Shown here: positions 63,995 to 64,000 of the stretch, piece after piece
Layout: every line of letters starts with the position of its first letter
How positions within the stretch are numbered: position 1 is the stretch's first letter
From: Phormidesmis priestleyi BC1401
GTDB taxonomy: Bacteria > Cyanobacteriota > Cyanobacteriia > Leptolyngbyales > Leptolyngbyaceae
Assembly: GCF_001650195.1 (NCBI RefSeq)
Contig: NZ_LXYR01000021.1
Coordinates: forward strand, 1 to 64,000
Direction of reading: 5' to 3'
Length of the DNA: 64,000 nucleotides
The notes under the pieces: model-generated
The model's input: only the letters and a program-made list of their open reading frames with translations
Database searches by the model: none
Told to the model about the DNA's origin: nothing
Translations under genes and position numbers: made by a program

Positions 63995-64000
63995 TAAGTT

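Overview
The window is cyanobacterial chromosome, most likely from a filamentous Leptolyngbya-like organism. The sequence is full of GCGATCGC/GATCG (HIP1-type) octamers. It carries a cyanobacterial RNase P RNA, an rbp (RRM) gene followed by rpsU, a biliverdin-type phytochrome remnant, two HpsE-like hormogonium-polysaccharide glycosyltransferases and a PacL-type Ca2+ ATPase. No rRNA or tRNA genes were seen. Functions are assigned by reading motifs and family resemblance; no database search was run.

Layout. 0-10 kb: a deleted IS630-type transposase remnant, glycogen debranching enzyme, lipoate-ligase-like protein, HtrA/Deg protease, MsrB, a TPR plus dual glycosyltransferase protein, and a receiver-GGDEF protein. 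10-18 kb: a cobalamin block, with cbiD and cbiA on the minus strand diverging from cobN and cobK/cbiJ on the plus strand; cbiA carries an in-frame palindromic repeat. 18-25 kb: rnpB, an unknown protein, rnc, a Gfo/Idh oxidoreductase, a sensor kinase and a RibD-C reductase. 25-32 kb: a translationally coupled light-signalling cluster (broken phytochrome, Rcp1-like regulator, large hybrid kinase).

32-41 kb is the accessory zone. Four attC-like imperfect palindromes (about 31977, 33472, 37493 and 38557) divide it into cassette-like segments. The first carries bioA. The second is AT-rich and carries a heptad-repeat ORF, a 40-bp repeat array split by a 121-bp MITE with an 8-bp target duplication, an unfamiliar two-gene operon (double zinc ribbon protein plus HEPN-like/winged-helix protein), and a UPF0175/PIN toxin-antitoxin pair. 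The third carries a DUF6671 gene. pyrC and a RelE-like gene pair follow. The zinc-ribbon/HEPN operon is my best candidate for an undescribed (possibly defence) system; that role is inference.

41-64 kb: ilvD, a transglutaminase-like protein, a lipid kinase, a decayed HicB-like/XRE pair, an ATPase, pacL, a polysaccharide glycosyltransferase trio, a DUF4347 protein, rbp-rpsU with a possible Shine-Dalgarno-sequestering hairpin, a Rieske oxygenase, a head-on junction of two truncated genes (probable inversion breakpoint or assembly error), an AI-2E-type permease, a pterin dehydratase, an MBL-fold protein and an S4 RNA-binding protein. Six copies of a GC-rich miniature palindromic repeat with two kinds of ends are scattered between genes.
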